The notes: generated from the sequence alone by a model not told the origin. DNA of 64,000 bases from Croceibacterium ferulae (GCF_003660445.1 NZ_QZVQ01000004.1:186001-250000), one strand, 5' to 3'. Shown: positions 10,101-19,896, counted from the stretch's first letter. Program-made: numbers and translations.

Positions 10101-10308
10101 CATGATGCCGGAAATGGACGGACTGACCGCCATGCGCCACCTGCGGGGCGAGCCGCACTGGCAGAACCTGCCGATCATCGCCCTGACCGCCAAGGCCATG
10201 GAGCGCGACCAGCAGGAATGCTTGGAGGCCGGCGCCAACGACTACCTTGCCAAGCCGCTGGACGTGGACAAGCTGCTCAGCCTGGTGCGTGTCTGGATGC
10301 CGCGCTGA
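7189..10308 (+). CDS. Membrane hybrid sensor histidine kinase with GAF, coiled coil and three receiver domains
   Basis: The 1039-residue protein begins with about four hydrophobic segments (residues 8-105). A GAF-like domain (about 140-280) and a long Gln/Glu-rich coiled coil (about 285-370) follow. The HisKA domain has SHELRTPLN with the phospho-accepting His at 378. The ATPase domain has the N box FLSNAIKFT and the G boxes DSGPGIDP and [19 protein letters not shown]. Three receiver domains follow, with phospho-acceptor Asp at about 696, 818 and 970. The second has an unusual VKGAKSP segment where the conserved Lys-Pro normally lies. The stop overlaps the start of the CheR gene (TGATG). It is probably a multi-input phosphorelay kinase; the ligand is unknown. 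Confidence 0.93.
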   Translation: MPSRQGFDGRLLPYAGLLLLLGGTFLADLSFPLGTAVWVLYLLPTVLAYLTMHRATPVIVAVIATALMVVGFVFAPEGIDTGVALTNRGLATFTNLLLAIIGFLFIGYRAQNRRQQWLRDGEARLAKELAGEIGPVEAAERALRFLVERKGASVGALYLRDGAVFRRMATFGVPSSAPVPEQLSVDDGLLAEAVRDCRSHVLNPVPAGYLTFGTALGQATPGSVVVTVSAVDGLANGVVELGFFDAGTRRIAEVTEFLDLISGQMAVAFRSAIYRERLQDLLAETQAQATELQAQSEELRASNEELDAQSRQLLASQAQLEDQQAELERSNAQLEEQTSSLEAQRDELTRAQASLQNQAAELEQASRYKSEFLANMSHELRTPLNSLLIMARLLADNRGGNLTAEQVRFAETIEGSGNDLLVLINDILDISKIEAGKVDLQLRTIDLADTLDKLRGVFGLAAADKGLRFEVAVADGAPRQLESDPQRLEQILRNFLSNAIKFTDTGAVTLTVTGGRSEGRVALVVRDSGPGIDPEQQDAIFEAFRQADGSISRRYGGTGLGLSISRELAKLLGGEILLDSIPGEGSAFTLELPQRFSPAAARDLGRSPTGRASNPQRSLPQPAMSPNGLSPALVDDDRAVLAGDKRLILVVEDDPVFARILRDLVHELGFQCLIAGTADEGTLLARQYVPHAVILDMNLPDHTGLSVLDRIKRDVRTRHIPVHVVSVDDDMQAALASGAVGYLFKPVSRDALVGMLEGLEARMEQRLRRVLVVEDDAKQAESIRHLLASRDVETVEAHNAAECLELVAKQTFDCMVMDLNLPDMSGLQLLERLSNDEAFSFPPVIVYTGRDLSAEEELALRRYSKSIIVKGAKSPERLLDEVTLFLHQVVADLPSEHQHMLERAMRRDAMLEGRQVLVVEDDVRNIYALTGILEPHGVRLRVARNGREAIELLDRSRADGGVPVDLVLMDIMMPEMDGLTAMRHLRGEPHWQNLPIIALTAKAMERDQQECLEAGANDYLAKPLDVDKLLSLVRVWMPR

Positions 10309-11183
10309 TGGGCACCACCGACCGGGCCGTGCAGGCGATCGAGCTCGACCTGCTGGTGGAGGCGATCTGGCGCCAGTACCAGTACGATTTTCGCTCTTAC
10401 GCCCGGGCTTCGCTGGAACGGCGGCTGGACCGGGCGCTGGCGCATTTCCAGTTGTCCAGCCTGTCGCAGCTGCAGCATGTCGTGCTGCACGATCCGGCAG
10501 CACTGAATTTGCTGCTGTCCTTCCTGACCATCCAGGTCAGCGAGATGTTCCGCGATCCCGCCTATTTCGCGGCGCTGCGGCGCGATGTGGTGCCGCATCT
10601 GCGCACCTGGCCGTCGCTGAAGGTGTGGGTCGCCGGGGTCGCCAATGGGGAGGAGTTCTACTCACTCGCCATCCTGTTCCGCGAGGAAGGGCTGGAGGAC
10701 CGCACGCTGTTCTACTGCACGGACATCAACCGTGCGGCGCTGGTGCGGGCGGAGGCGGGCATCTACCCGACGGACCGCATTGCCGGCTTCACCGCCAATT
10801 ACCAGGCCGCGGGCGGCAAACGCTCGCTGGCCGACTACTACACGGCCGGGTTCGGGGCTGCCCGGTTCGATCCGACGCTGCGCCGGCGTGCGGTGTTCGC
10901 CGATCATAACCTGGCCAGTGACGAGGTCTTTTCGGAGGTGCAGCTGGTGTCGAGCCGCAATGTGCTGATCTATTTCGACCGTCCGCTGCAGGACCGTGCG
11001 CTCGGCCTGTTTGCCCGCTCCCTGCCGCATGGCGGCTTCCTGGGCCTCGGCACGAAGGAGACGATCCACCTGTCGGTCAATGCTCCGCTGTTCAGCGACT
11101 TTGCCAAGACCGACAAGATCTATCGCCGGAGCGCGCTCAGCCCCGCAAGCCTACCGAACGGGACCAATGCCCATGCCACCTGA
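10308..11183 (+). CDS. CheR-type SAM-dependent protein methyltransferase
   Basis: The 291-residue protein has the CheR layout. An N-terminal helical domain (RRLDRALAHFQLSSLSQLQ) is followed by TIQVSEMFRDPAYF, then the SAM-binding segment VWVAGVANGEEFYSLAI (the family usually has a Cys-Ser-Thr-Gly-Glu-Glu core here). FYCTDINRAAL and SRNVLIYFD follow. CheR enzymes methylate glutamates on chemoreceptors or related coiled-coil signalling proteins. No CheB or receptor gene lies nearby. The natural target may be the neighbouring kinase, whose Glu-rich coiled coil resembles the helical substrates of this family; that is inference. It overlaps both neighbours, so it is translated together with the two kinases. 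Confidence 0.9.
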   Translation: MGTTDRAVQAIELDLLVEAIWRQYQYDFRSYARASLERRLDRALAHFQLSSLSQLQHVVLHDPAALNLLLSFLTIQVSEMFRDPAYFAALRRDVVPHLRTWPSLKVWVAGVANGEEFYSLAILFREEGLEDRTLFYCTDINRAALVRAEAGIYPTDRIAGFTANYQAAGGKRSLADYYTAGFGAARFDPTLRRRAVFADHNLASDEVFSEVQLVSSRNVLIYFDRPLQDRALGLFARSLPHGGFLGLGTKETIHLSVNAPLFSDFAKTDKIYRRSALSPASLPNGTNAHAT

Positions 11184-12993
11184 AACGATCCGCATCCTGG
11201 CGGTGGACGACGTTGCCGCCAACCTCGCCGCGTTGCAGGCAGCGCTGGATCTGCCGGGCGTGGAGATGGTGCAGGCGGGTGGCGCGATCGAGGCGCTGGA
11301 ACTTCTGCTGCACGGCGATTTTGCATTGGCTCTGCTGGATGTGCAGATGCCGGAAATGGACGGCTTCGAACTGGCCGAGCTGATGCGCAGCACCGAACGC
11401 ACGCGCGGCATCCCGATCATCTTCCTGACCGCCGTCGCCACGGACGAGCAGCGCCGCTTCCAGGGCTTCGAGGCGGGCGGGGTGGATTACCTGCTGAAGC
11501 CGCTGGACATCACGGTCTTGCGCAGCAAGGTTTCGGTGTTCGTGGAACTGGCGCGCCAGCGCCGCGAACTGGCACGCCAACGGGATGAGCTGGGCGCCGC
11601 CCTGGGCCGGCTGCGCGCGCATGGCGACAATTCGCCGCTGGCCGTGATCGAACTGGACGCCGATGGCCGCATCATCACCTGGGCAGAAGGGGCGGTGCGC
11701 CTGTTCGGCCTTGATGCGGGCGCCATGCTGGGAACGCGCATCGCGGACGCGGCCTTCCTGCCGGCCGACATGCGGACCTCCTTCATGACGGCCATCGCCG
11801 ATCTGCTGGCCGAGGGCGATTGCCGCGAAATGCAGTGCCATCGCTTCATCCGGGCGGACGGCGCGGTCGGGCATGGCGAGTGGTACTATTCGTCCCTCTC
11901 CGGCAAGGCGGGGCCCACGCGGACCCTGATGCTGCAGGTGCAGGATGTGACCGAGCGCCACCTGGCGGAAGAGACGCAGCGCCTGCTGGTGGGCGAGCTG
12001 AACCACCGCGTGAAGAACACGCTGGCCACAGTGCAGGCGATGGCCTCGCTCAGCCTGAAGCGCGCCCGTTCGCTCCCCCAGTTCGAGGAGAACTTCACCG
12101 GCCGGCTGCAATCCATGTCCCGCGCCCACGCCTTGCTGAGCGCCACCACCTGGAGCAGCGCCAGCCTGCGCCGGCTGATCGCGGACCAGCTGGCCATCGG
12201 CACCGTGCCGGAGGAACGCCTGCGGCTGGAGGGGGCGGACGTGCATCTGCCGCCCGAACTGGCGCTGCGCTTCGCGCTGGTGCTGCATGAACTGGCCACC
12301 AACGCGCACAAATATGGCGCGCTGTCCGGTGCTGCCGGGCAGGTGGCGGTCAGCTGGCACATTGCGGACGGCACGCTGCATTTCTGCTGGAGCGAGAGCG
12401 GCGGACCGCTGATCGAGGCGGTGGATCGGCGGGGCTTCGGGTTCGAGCTGATCACCGGCAGCCTGCGCCCTTCCGGCGGTCGGGCCGATGTCGACGTGCA
12501 CCGCGAAGGTCTGACCTGGCGCATCGCCATGCCGGTGGAAGAGGCGGATCAACCGGCCCCGGCGGTGGAGCAGCAGACCCAGCCTGTGGCGCCCGCCAGT
12601 TCGCTCGCCGGCTCGGCGCGACGTCTCTCGCGCGTGCTGATCGTGGAGGATGAGCCGCTGGTCGCCATGGAATTGGCGCTGGAGCTGGAAGATCTGGGGC
12701 TGGTCACGCTTGGCCCCGCGACATCATGCCGGCAGGCGCTGGACCTGCTTGCCGCCGAAGCGCCGGATGCGGTGCTGCTGGACGGCAATCTGAACGGGGA
12801 GCCGGTCATCCCTGTCGCGGAGGCGCTGGCGCAAAGCGGCACACCCTTCGCTTTCGTCACCGGCTACAGCATGGAGCAGTTCCCGGCGGAGTTCCGCGAC
12901 CGCCCGATCCTGTCCAAGCCGTTCACGGGCGCGGACCTGCGGCGTATCCTTGCCCTGCTGGAGGGGGAACCCGTCACGGCCACCGTGGCCTGA
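11167..12993 (+). CDS. HWE-family hybrid histidine kinase (REC-PAS-kinase-REC)
   Basis: Starting at the ATG at 11167 (a second ATG is at 11173) the protein has 608 residues. An N-terminal receiver carries the acceptor Asp at 58 (LLDVQMPEMDG) and is followed by a PAS domain (about 160-265). The kinase core has ELNHRVKNTLATVQ with His 280, LVLHELATNAHKYGALS as the N box and a CWSESGG box; the Trp-x-Glu there is the HWE signature. A C-terminal receiver has Asp 539 in VLLDGNLNG. HWE kinases are common in alphaproteobacteria, often in general stress or light signalling. The start overlaps the CheR gene by 17 bases. The two receivers could accept phosphate from the upstream hybrid kinase; I infer a linked relay. 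Confidence 0.92.
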   Translation: MPMPPETIRILAVDDVAANLAALQAALDLPGVEMVQAGGAIEALELLLHGDFALALLDVQMPEMDGFELAELMRSTERTRGIPIIFLTAVATDEQRRFQGFEAGGVDYLLKPLDITVLRSKVSVFVELARQRRELARQRDELGAALGRLRAHGDNSPLAVIELDADGRIITWAEGAVRLFGLDAGAMLGTRIADAAFLPADMRTSFMTAIADLLAEGDCREMQCHRFIRADGAVGHGEWYYSSLSGKAGPTRTLMLQVQDVTERHLAEETQRLLVGELNHRVKNTLATVQAMASLSLKRARSLPQFEENFTGRLQSMSRAHALLSATTWSSASLRRLIADQLAIGTVPEERLRLEGADVHLPPELALRFALVLHELATNAHKYGALSGAAGQVAVSWHIADGTLHFCWSESGGPLIEAVDRRGFGFELITGSLRPSGGRADVDVHREGLTWRIAMPVEEADQPAPAVEQQTQPVAPASSLAGSARRLSRVLIVEDEPLVAMELALELEDLGLVTLGPATSCRQALDLLAAEAPDAVLLDGNLNGEPVIPVAEALAQSGTPFAFVTGYSMEQFPAEFRDRPILSKPFTGADLRRILALLEGEPVTATVA

Positions 12994-13037
12994 TGGGACA
13001 GGGCAGGGCCGGCATGTCGCCGACCCTGCATCCTGCA

Positions 13038-14834
13038 TCAGTGGTTGTCGCGCGGAACGCCCGATACCTGGGCAACGCGCTGATACTTCTCGGCGCCTTC
13101 CAGGATCGCACCGCTATCCATCTGGCCGACCACGGCCCGCTGGATCTCCTGCCAAGGCGTCTGCGATGCCGGGTAGACATAACCACCCGCGGCTTCGAAC
13201 GCCGCACGCCGATCGGCCAGCTCGCCATCGGGCAGCAACACGTCCACGCGGCCCTGCTTCAGGTCGATCCGGATCCGGTCGCCGGAACGCAGCAGGGCGA
13301 TGTTGCCGCCGGCCGCAGCTTCCGGACTGGCATTGAGGATGGACGGGCTGCCGCTGGTGCCGGACTGGCGACCGTCACCGATGCAGGGCAGCGCATGGAC
13401 GCCCTGCTTGATCAGCTCGGCCGGGGGGCGCATGTTCACGACCTCGGCCGCGCCGGGATAGCCGACCGGCCCTGCGCCGCGCATCACCAGGATGGTGCCG
13501 GCGTCGATGCCGGTAGCAGGATCGTCGATGCGGTGGTGGTAATCCTCCGGACCGTCGAACACCACGATCGGCCCTTCGAACGCCTCCGGGCTGTCAGGAT
13601 TGGACAGGAAGCGCTGACGGAACTCGTCGGAGATCACGCTGGTCTTCATCAGCGCGGAATCGAACAAATTGCCGTGCATGACCAGGAAGCCGGCATCGGC
13701 TACTAGCGGACGCTCGAACGGGCGGATCACCGCTTCGTCCTCGATCACCGCATCGCGGCAATTCTCGCCCATGGTACGGCCATTCACCGTCATCGCCTCT
13801 TCCGCGATCAGGCCCTGCTTCATCAACTCGGAAACCACCGCCGGCACGCCGCCCGCGCGATAGTAATCCTCGCCGAGATATTCGCCGGCCGGCTGCAGGT
13901 TCACCAGCAGCGGGATCTTGTGGCCATGGCTCTGCCATTCGTCGATCGGCAGTTCCACGCCCACATGACGGGCAATCGCCGCCAGGTGGATCGGCGCATT
14001 GGTCGACCCGCCGATCGCGGAATTGACCGCGATCGCGTTCAGGAACGCATCCTTGGTCATGATGTCGGACGGCTTCAGGTCCTCCGCCACCATTTCCACG
14101 ATCCGCTTGCCGGTCAGGTAAGCGGATTCCTGCCGGTCGCGGTAGGGCGCCGGGATCGCGGCGGAGCCGGGCAGGGACATGCCCAACGCTTCCGCCAGCG
14201 AATTCATCGTGCTGGCTGTGCCCATCGTGTTGCAATAGCCGGTGGACGGCGCGGAGGACGCGACCAGCTTGATGAAACCGACCTCGTCGATCTCGCCCGT
14301 CGCCAGCAGCTCGCGTGCCTTCCACACGATGGTGCCGGAACCGGTCCGCTGGCCCTTGTAATTGCCGTTCAGCATGGGGCCGACCGACAAGGAGATCGCG
14401 GGCATGTTCACCGTGGCCGCAGCCATCAGCAGCGCCGGTGTGGTCTTGTCACAACCGGTCGTCAGCACCACGCCATCCAGCGGATAGCCGAACAGCAGTT
14501 CCACCAGGCCCAGATAGGCCAGGTTGCGATCAAGGCCCGCGGTCGGGCGCTTGCCGGTTTCCTGGATCGGATGGACCGGGAACTCCATCGCGATGCCGCC
14601 CGCTTCGCGAATGCCTTCGCGGATGCGCTCGGCCAGCACCAGATGGTGGCGGTTGCAAGGGGACAGATCGCTGCCGGTCTGTGCGATGCCGATGATCGGC
14701 TTGCCGCCACGCAATTCGTCCAGCGACAGGCCGTAATTCAGGTATCGCTCCAGATAGAGCGCCGTCATGTCGATATTGTCGGAATTGTGGAACCAGGCGC
14801 GCGAGCGGAGCTGGCGCGTTGTGTTTTCAACCAT
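13038..14834 (-). CDS. IlvD/Edd-family sugar-acid dehydratase, probably L-arabinonate (or D-xylonate) dehydratase
   Basis: The 598-residue protein belongs to the IlvD/Edd Fe-S dehydratases. The cluster cysteines are in [15 protein letters not shown] and [11 protein letters not shown]. The sequence closely follows the alphaproteobacterial pentonate dehydratase pattern: [17 protein letters not shown] near the start, GGSTNAPIH in the middle and [17 protein letters not shown] late. The expected reaction is loss of water from L-arabinonate to give 2-dehydro-3-deoxy-L-arabinonate. Substrate choice is inferred from neighbours, which point to arabinose rather than xylose. It lies 13 bases downstream of the aldose epimerase gene and is probably cotranscribed with it leftward from the regulated promoter near 16040. 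Confidence 0.9.
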   Translation of the reverse strand: MVENTTRQLRSRAWFHNSDNIDMTALYLERYLNYGLSLDELRGGKPIIGIAQTGSDLSPCNRHHLVLAERIREGIREAGGIAMEFPVHPIQETGKRPTAGLDRNLAYLGLVELLFGYPLDGVVLTTGCDKTTPALLMAAATVNMPAISLSVGPMLNGNYKGQRTGSGTIVWKARELLATGEIDEVGFIKLVASSAPSTGYCNTMGTASTMNSLAEALGMSLPGSAAIPAPYRDRQESAYLTGKRIVEMVAEDLKPSDIMTKDAFLNAIAVNSAIGGSTNAPIHLAAIARHVGVELPIDEWQSHGHKIPLLVNLQPAGEYLGEDYYRAGGVPAVVSELMKQGLIAEEAMTVNGRTMGENCRDAVIEDEAVIRPFERPLVADAGFLVMHGNLFDSALMKTSVISDEFRQRFLSNPDSPEAFEGPIVVFDGPEDYHHRIDDPATGIDAGTILVMRGAGPVGYPGAAEVVNMRPPAELIKQGVHALPCIGDGRQSGTSGSPSILNASPEAAAGGNIALLRSGDRIRIDLKQGRVDVLLPDGELADRRAAFEAAGGYVYPASQTPWQEIQRAVVGQMDSGAILEGAEKYQRVAQVSGVPRDNH

Positions 14835-14847
14835 GTAGCGAGCGTCC

Positions 14848-15996
14848 TTAGCGCGCAGTGGAAATGCGGTAGATCATGGCATGGCGGTATGGCTTGCCGG
14901 GATCGACACGGGGTGAAACGAAATCGGATTGGTTGGGGGCGTCGGGAAACTTCTGCGGCTCCATCGCGATGCCGTCGCCCATGCGGTACAGGTGGCCTTG
15001 CTTGCCGACCAGCGTGCCGTCCAGGAAGTTGCCGGTATAGACCTGTATGCCGGGTTCCGTGGTCAGCACCTCCAGCACGCGGCCGGAGACCGGGTCTTCC
15101 AGCCGGGTCGCCAACTGCGGCTGTGCGGTGAGGCCCTTGTCCAGCGCCCAGTTGTGATCATAGCCGTGACCGTAGCGGATCTGCTCGTCCGTGCCGTCCC
15201 GCAGACCATGCGCGATGTACCGCGCCTGGCGGAAGTCGAACACGGTGCTGGCCACCGGCGCCAGTTCCCCGGTGGGAATCAGGATCTCGGACACGGGGGT
15301 GAAGCGCGCAGCCGGGATGGTCAGCTGGTGCCCTTCGATGCCGCCTGGCGCGCCTTCGCCCGCCAGATTGAAGATGGCATGATTTGTCATATTTATCACG
15401 GTCGGCTTGGTCGTATCCGCCTCGAAGGTGATCGCCAGATTGCCGGCATTGTCCAGCGTGTAGGTGACGGTGGCGGTCACCTCCCCGGGATAGCCGCTGT
15501 CACCGTCGGGGCTGGTCAGCGTCATGACCACGCCGGGCGTGGCACCGGAGGTCGCGCTGGTGATCTGCCAGTTCTGCTTGTCAAAGCCATTGCCGCCGCC
15601 ATGCAGCGAATTCTCACCGTCATTCTGCGGCAGCTGGAAGCTCTGTCCGTCGATCGAGAACCGCCCGCCGGCGATGCGGTTGGCATATCGGCCCACGGTA
15701 ACGCCGAAATAATTGGGCGTGTCGACATACGCAGCCAGATCGTCGTAGCCCAGCACGACATCGGCCAGCTTGCCGTCGCGATCGGGGGCGATCAGGGACT
15801 GAAGTGTGGCACCATAGGTGAGGATGCGGGCAGAGACGCCATTGTCATTGGTCAGCGTCACCGCCTCCACCGCAGTGCCATCCGCCAGCTGGCCGGCGCG
15901 CTCACGCGTCATCTCGCCGGCAACGGCATGGCTTGTGCCCGCCATGAATAGCGCTATCACCGCCGCACTGCGCGCTGGCGTGCCGAGCTTCCGCAT
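14848..15996 (-). CDS. galM: Exported aldose 1-epimerase
   Basis: The 382-residue protein starts with a signal peptide ([27 protein letters not shown]), so it should act in the periplasm. Mutarotase motifs are present: [31 protein letters not shown] with a catalytic His, GYDHNW, and [12 protein letters not shown] with the catalytic Glu. It interconverts the anomers of aldoses, here probably L-arabinose set free by GH51 and GH43 enzymes. The start at 15996 is preferred over an ATG at 16011 because GGGAGAG lies six bases before it. It heads the leftward epimerase-dehydratase operon and is divergent from the MFS permease; the intergenic region carries a predicted operator. Confidence 0.92.
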   Translation of the reverse strand: MRKLGTPARSAAVIALFMAGTSHAVAGEMTRERAGQLADGTAVEAVTLTNDNGVSARILTYGATLQSLIAPDRDGKLADVVLGYDDLAAYVDTPNYFGVTVGRYANRIAGGRFSIDGQSFQLPQNDGENSLHGGGNGFDKQNWQITSATSGATPGVVMTLTSPDGDSGYPGEVTATVTYTLDNAGNLAITFEADTTKPTVINMTNHAIFNLAGEGAPGGIEGHQLTIPAARFTPVSEILIPTGELAPVASTVFDFRQARYIAHGLRDGTDEQIRYGHGYDHNWALDKGLTAQPQLATRLEDPVSGRVLEVLTTEPGIQVYTGNFLDGTLVGKQGHLYRMGDGIAMEPQKFPDAPNQSDFVSPRVDPGKPYRHAMIYRISTAR

Positions 15997-16034
15997 GTTC
16001 TCTCCCATCATCGTTGACTAGCTTCTCCGCGCTA

Positions 16035-16048
16035 TATAGTCGGACATA
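16035..16048 (-). promoter_or_regulatory. Predicted operator, site A, for the locus's FadR-type regulator
   Basis: Read on the minus strand, this is TATGTCCGACTATA. It shares the core TGTCCGA(C/G)T with sites at 18318-18331 and 25915-25928. It lies between the divergent aldose epimerase and MFS permease genes, so one site could serve both. The repeated placement in promoters of one locus is what is seen; binding by the 17475-18251 regulator is inferred. Confidence 0.6.
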
Positions 16049-16123
16049 AAAAGCTAGGGCAAGGATTTGATCACACCGGCCGCGAGATTCGTAGCCGGGT
16101 GAATGTCAGGGAGAGTATACGCG

Positions 16124-17434
16124 ATGGCATTGCCGATTGCAGGTGCGCCTGCGCAGGGGAGTGGAGGACAGCCGGGGATGAACTACCGCCCGGCACTGAC
16201 GCTGCTCGCCAGCCTGTTCTTCATGTGGGGCTTCATCACCGTCATCAACGGGACGCTGCTGCCGCATCTGCGTTCCGTGTTCGAGTTGTCGTATTTCCAG
16301 ACCACGCTCATCGAAAGCGTCTGGTTCATTGCCTATTTCTTCGCCTCGATCCCGTCGGCCAAGCTGATCGAACGGATCGGCTACCAGCGCTCGATGGTGG
16401 CGGGGCTGGGCCTGATGGCGGCCGGCGCGCTGCTGATGGTGCCTGCGGCGATGATCCCGTCCTATGGCGTGACGCTGTTCGCGCTGTTCGTGATCGCCAG
16501 CGGCATCACCCTGCTGCAGGTGGCGGCGAACCCGTATGTCGCGGTGGTCGGCGCGCCCGAGACCGCGTCCTCCCGGCTGAACCTTGTCCAAGCGTTCAAC
16601 TCTGCCGGCGCGACGCTCGCTCCGCTGTTCGGTGGCTATCTGATCCTGGGACGCACCGCCGGCGGTACGGCTGCCGCAGGTGATGCTGTGCTCACAGAAG
16701 CGGAGCGGCTCGCCGACGCACAGTCGGTGATCCTGCCCTACCTGCTCGTTGCTGCAGTGCTGGCAGTGCTGGCGATCGTGATCGCGCGCTTCCCGTTTCC
16801 TGCACTCGGGGCATCCACCCAGCGCTACGCCAAGGAAGAGCGGCGCGGAAAATCCCTGTTCCAGCACCGCAACCTGGTGCTCGCGATCCCGGCGATGATC
16901 GCGTACCTGCTGGCCGAGATCGGGGTGGGCAACCTGTTCATCAACTTCGTCTCGCAGCCGGACATCGGCAACCTCACTCAACAGCAAGCATCCAACTACC
17001 TGTTCCTGCTGTGGGGCGGGATGATGGTCGGCCGGCTGATCGGCGCATTCGCGATGCAGCGGATGGAACCTGGCTTGGCATTGGCGATCGCCGGCATCGG
17101 CGCCACGATCGTCATGCTGATTGCCACCTTCGCATCGGGTCACACCGCGATGTGGGCGCTGATCTCCGTCGGCCTGTTCCACTCCATCATGTTCCCCACG
17201 ATCTTCACGCTGGGCATCCGCGGCCTCGGGCCGCTGACGGAAGAGGGATCGGGTCTGCTGATCATGGCTATCGCCGGCGGTGCGCTGGTGGCGGTGCAGG
17301 GCGTTCTGGCCGATGCCTATGGCCTGCAATGGTCATTCCTGCTGACCGTCGTGTGCGAACTGTTCGTGGTGTACTACGCCCTGTGGGGCTCCCGTCCCAC
17401 GAATGCCTTGCCGGCGCCGCGCCCCGCGGAATAA
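16124..17434 (+). CDS. MFS sugar permease, FucP/GluP family (probable L-arabinose importer)
   Basis: The 436-residue protein shows the 12-helix pattern of the FucP branch of the major facilitator superfamily. FFMWGFITVINGTLLPHLR begins helix 1, SAKLIERIGYQRSM is the loop 2-3 motif, and VAANPYV and RLNLVQAFNSAGATLAP are diagnostic of fucose/glucose-galactose proton symporters. I prefer the start at 16124 because GGGAGAG lies nine bases before it; an in-frame ATG at 16103 would add seven residues. It is divergent from the exported epimerase and next to the regulator. Import of free arabinose across the inner membrane is inferred from context; related proteins carry fucose, glucose or galactose. 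Confidence 0.88.
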   Translation: MALPIAGAPAQGSGGQPGMNYRPALTLLASLFFMWGFITVINGTLLPHLRSVFELSYFQTTLIESVWFIAYFFASIPSAKLIERIGYQRSMVAGLGLMAAGALLMVPAAMIPSYGVTLFALFVIASGITLLQVAANPYVAVVGAPETASSRLNLVQAFNSAGATLAPLFGGYLILGRTAGGTAAAGDAVLTEAERLADAQSVILPYLLVAAVLAVLAIVIARFPFPALGASTQRYAKEERRGKSLFQHRNLVLAIPAMIAYLLAEIGVGNLFINFVSQPDIGNLTQQQASNYLFLLWGGMMVGRLIGAFAMQRMEPGLALAIAGIGATIVMLIATFASGHTAMWALISVGLFHSIMFPTIFTLGIRGLGPLTEEGSGLLIMAIAGGALVAVQGVLADAYGLQWSFLLTVVCELFVVYYALWGSRPTNALPAPRPAE

Positions 17435-17460
17435 GGCAAGGTTGAACGCCTCCGGGAAGG

Positions 17461-17478
17461 CTGAGGCGGGTGCCTCAG
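17461..17478. terminator. Short hairpin between convergent permease and regulator genes
   Basis: CTGAGGC at 17461-17467 pairs with GCCTCAG at 17472-17478 around a four-base loop. It spans the stop of the convergent regulator gene and lies 27 bases after the permease stop. No T-run follows on either strand, so its strength as a terminator is uncertain. Confidence 0.35.
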
Positions 17479-18251
17479 TCTTCCATGGAGCTTCTGGTAT
17501 CCTCCAGCGCCAGCTCCACCAGCTGGCGCATGGCGTCTTCCGCCGCCTGCGGATCGCTGGCGGCGATCGCATCCGCCACGCGGGCGTGATCAGGCACCGG
17601 ATTGCGCGGCAGGTCCCGCGCACGCATCTTGAACCGGGTGGTCCAGCTCACCGCCGCGCCGATGCTGGCGCTCAGCGTCACCAGAGCATCGTTCTGCGTC
17701 GCCCGCAGGATGGCGGTGTGGAAGTCGCGATCGGCAGCGCGGCCTTCGTCATTGGACAGCGTGAGCCGCCGCATGCGACCCAGCGCGTCCTTGATCAGCC
17801 GCACATCCTCGCGCGTGCGCCGTTCCGCCGCCAGCCGCGCCGCGGCAGGCTCCACGATGGCGCGCAGCTCGAACAGGTTACGAATGAAGTTCAGGTCGGG
17901 CGATCCGCCGAACGCCCAGGCCAGCACGTCCGGGTCCAGCAGGTTCCAGCGGGTCCGCGGCAGCACGCGGGTGCCCGCCTTGGGCCGGCTTTCTACCAGC
18001 CCCTTGGCCGACAGCACCTGGATCGCTTCGCGATAGGCACTGCGCGACACGTCGAGCGCCTCCGAGAAAGCGACCTCGCCCGTCAGCACGTCGCCTGGCT
18101 GGTACTGGCCGGACAGGATCGCCGTCCCCAGCTTGTGCGCAATCGCGCCATGCAGCCGCCGCCCAGTGCCGCGAGCCGCACGCGGCGCGGCCTCCGCCGG
18201 CTCGACGCTCGTCGGCTGCGCGGCAGCCCCGTCACCCCCATGATCTGTCAT
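17475..18251 (-). CDS. FadR-subfamily (GntR/FCD) transcriptional regulator
   Basis: The 258-residue protein has an N-terminal winged helix (about residues 28-100), with helix-turn-helix sequence SEALDVSRSAYREAIQVLSAKGLVE followed by RPKAGTRVLPR. An all-helical FCD ligand domain contains DFHTAILRATQNDALV and an ARVADAIAASDPQAAEDAM tail, where conserved Asp and His residues normally hold a metal and an organic acid. It is divergent from the dehydrogenase operon and convergent with the permease. I infer that it represses the arabinose locus through the TGTCCGA-core sites and is released by a sugar acid such as arabinonate or its dehydration product. The Ala/Pro-rich first 25 residues are probably disordered. 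Confidence 0.9.
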   Translation of the reverse strand: MTDHGGDGAAAQPTSVEPAEAAPRAARGTGRRLHGAIAHKLGTAILSGQYQPGDVLTGEVAFSEALDVSRSAYREAIQVLSAKGLVESRPKAGTRVLPRTRWNLLDPDVLAWAFGGSPDLNFIRNLFELRAIVEPAAARLAAERRTREDVRLIKDALGRMRRLTLSNDEGRAADRDFHTAILRATQNDALVTLSASIGAAVSWTTRFKMRARDLPRNPVPDHARVADAIAASDPQAAEDAMRQLVELALEDTRSSMED

Positions 18252-18317
18252 GCTGCTTGCCTATCAAAGCGGTGCCCGCTTGCAACGGCAAACATTGCCA
18301 AGCCGCAAGCTGGCCGA

Positions 18318-18331
18318 TATGTCCGAGTAAA
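18318..18331 (+). promoter_or_regulatory. Predicted operator, site B
   Basis: TATGTCCGAGTAAA lies 12 bases before the semialdehyde dehydrogenase ATG and 66 bases from the divergent regulator start. It matches site C (25915-25928) at 12 of 14 bases and site A at 12 of 14. Its position almost on the start codon would suit a repressor and autoregulation; this is inferred. Confidence 0.6.
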
Positions 18332-18342
18332 GGGAGACCATC

Positions 18343-19896
18343 ATGACCGATCAGGCGCAGCTTGCCGAACGCCCCGATACTTTCCGTTCCATCAGCGCCG
18401 CCACCGGCGAGGCGGAAGGCCTTGAGTTTGCCGTGCATGGCCCGGCCGACGTGGACGCCGCCTGCGCGGCGGCCGCGGAGGCGTTCGACGCCTATCGCGC
18501 GACCGATGCGGAAACCCGCGCGCGCTTTCTGGAGCGGATCGGCGAGGAGATCGCCGCGATTGGCGACCCGCTGATCGAAGCCGCGATGCGCGAATCCGGT
18601 CTGCCGCGCGCCCGACTGGAAGGCGAGCGTGGTCGGACTATTGGCCAGCTGAAGCTGTTTGCCGATGTGGTGCGCGCCGGCGCCTGGCGCGGCCTGCGGA
18701 TCGACACGGCCATGCCCGATCGCCAGCCGCTGCCCCGGCCCGACCTGCGCCTGCGGATGGTGCCGCTGGGCCCGGTGGCCGTGTTCGGCGCCTCCAACTT
18801 CCCGCTCGCCTTCTCCACCGCGGGCGGTGACACGGCATCGGCGCTTGCCGCCGGTTGCCCGGTGGTGGTGAAGGGCCATCCGGCACATCCGGCCACGGGC
18901 GAACTGGTGGCCGGCGCCATCCGGGCAGCGGTCGCCGCGTCCGGCCTGCCGGAAGGGGTGTTCGGGCATCTGACCGGTCCCGGCAACGATCTGGGCACCG
19001 CGCTGGTACAGGATCCGCGCATCGCGGCGGTGGGCTTCACCGGATCGCGTGGCGGCGGCTTGGCCCTGCTGAAGCTGGCGCAGGCGCGGCCGGTGCCGAT
19101 CCCGGTCTATGCCGAGATGTCGAGCATCAACCCGGTGGTGCTGATGCCGGAGGCGCTGAAGGCCCGCGGTTCCGCGCTGGGCACCGCCTTTGTCGGATCG
19201 CTGACGATGGGTGCGGGCCAGTTCTGCACCAATCCGGGCCTGGTGCTGGCGATCGAGGGCGAAGGCCTCGACAGCTTCATCGCCGCGGCGCGCGAGGCGC
19301 TGGTCAAGGCGCCCGCCGCGACCATGCTGACCGGCGGAATTCACGCGGCCTACAGCCAGGGCGTGGAATCGCTCGCCAGCCATGACCGCGTGGAAACGAT
19401 CGCCCGCGGGGAAGTGGGGCAGGGCGTGGCGCAGTGTCAGGCCGGCCTGTTCGCGGTGGATGCCGCGACCTTCCTGGCCGACCACGCGCTGGGCCATGAG
19501 GTGTTCGGTGCCTCCAGCCTGCTGGTCCGCTGTCGTGACGAGGCGGAACTGATCCGCGTGTTGCGCGCCGCCGAAGGTCAGCTGACCGCCACGATCCAGA
19601 TGGATGCAGCCGATACGGACGCTGCCACCCGCCTGGTGCCGGTGCTGGAGCTGAAGGCCGGCCGCGTGCTGGTGAATGGCTGGCCGACCGGTGTCGAGGT
19701 GGCGCATGCCATGGTTCATGGCGGCCCGTTCCCGTCCACGTCGGACGGCCGCACCACCAGTGTGGGCAGCCTGGCGATCGACCGCTTCCTGCGGCCCGTC
19801 TCCTATCAGAACCTGCCGGCCGAGCTGCTGCCGCCCGAATTGCACGATGGTGGCCAGGGCGGGGCACCGCTGCTGCTGGACGGCAAGCCCGTCTGA
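18343..19896 (+). CDS. 2-oxoglutarate semialdehyde (2,5-dioxovalerate) dehydrogenase
   Basis: This 517-residue aldehyde dehydrogenase has the nucleophile Cys 295 in GAGQFCTNPG and the general base Glu in VYAEMSSINPVV. The cofactor region has GPVAVFGASNFPLAFS, the arrangement found in the NADP-preferring 2-oxoglutarate semialdehyde dehydrogenase group. In oxidative pentose pathways it converts 2-oxoglutarate semialdehyde to 2-oxoglutarate, which enters the TCA cycle. It is first in a plus-strand run that continues through the AraD1-type dehydratase, arabinose dehydrogenase, GH51 and two GH43 genes, all with gaps of 60 bases or less. A GGGAG ribosome site precedes the ATG. Confidence 0.9.
   Translation: MTDQAQLAERPDTFRSISAATGEAEGLEFAVHGPADVDAACAAAAEAFDAYRATDAETRARFLERIGEEIAAIGDPLIEAAMRESGLPRARLEGERGRTIGQLKLFADVVRAGAWRGLRIDTAMPDRQPLPRPDLRLRMVPLGPVAVFGASNFPLAFSTAGGDTASALAAGCPVVVKGHPAHPATGELVAGAIRAAVAASGLPEGVFGHLTGPGNDLGTALVQDPRIAAVGFTGSRGGGLALLKLAQARPVPIPVYAEMSSINPVVLMPEALKARGSALGTAFVGSLTMGAGQFCTNPGLVLAIEGEGLDSFIAAAREALVKAPAATMLTGGIHAAYSQGVESLASHDRVETIARGEVGQGVAQCQAGLFAVDAATFLADHALGHEVFGASSLLVRCRDEAELIRVLRAAEGQLTATIQMDAADTDAATRLVPVLELKAGRVLVNGWPTGVEVAHAMVHGGPFPSTSDGRTTSVGSLAIDRFLRPVSYQNLPAELLPPELHDGGQGGAPLLLDGKPV

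Noticed and set aside
13038-14834. Assignment as dihydroxy-acid dehydratase (ilvD) of branched amino-acid synthesis
   Set aside because: The sequence style ([23 protein letters not shown] end) and the sugar locus fit pentonate dehydratases better than IlvD.
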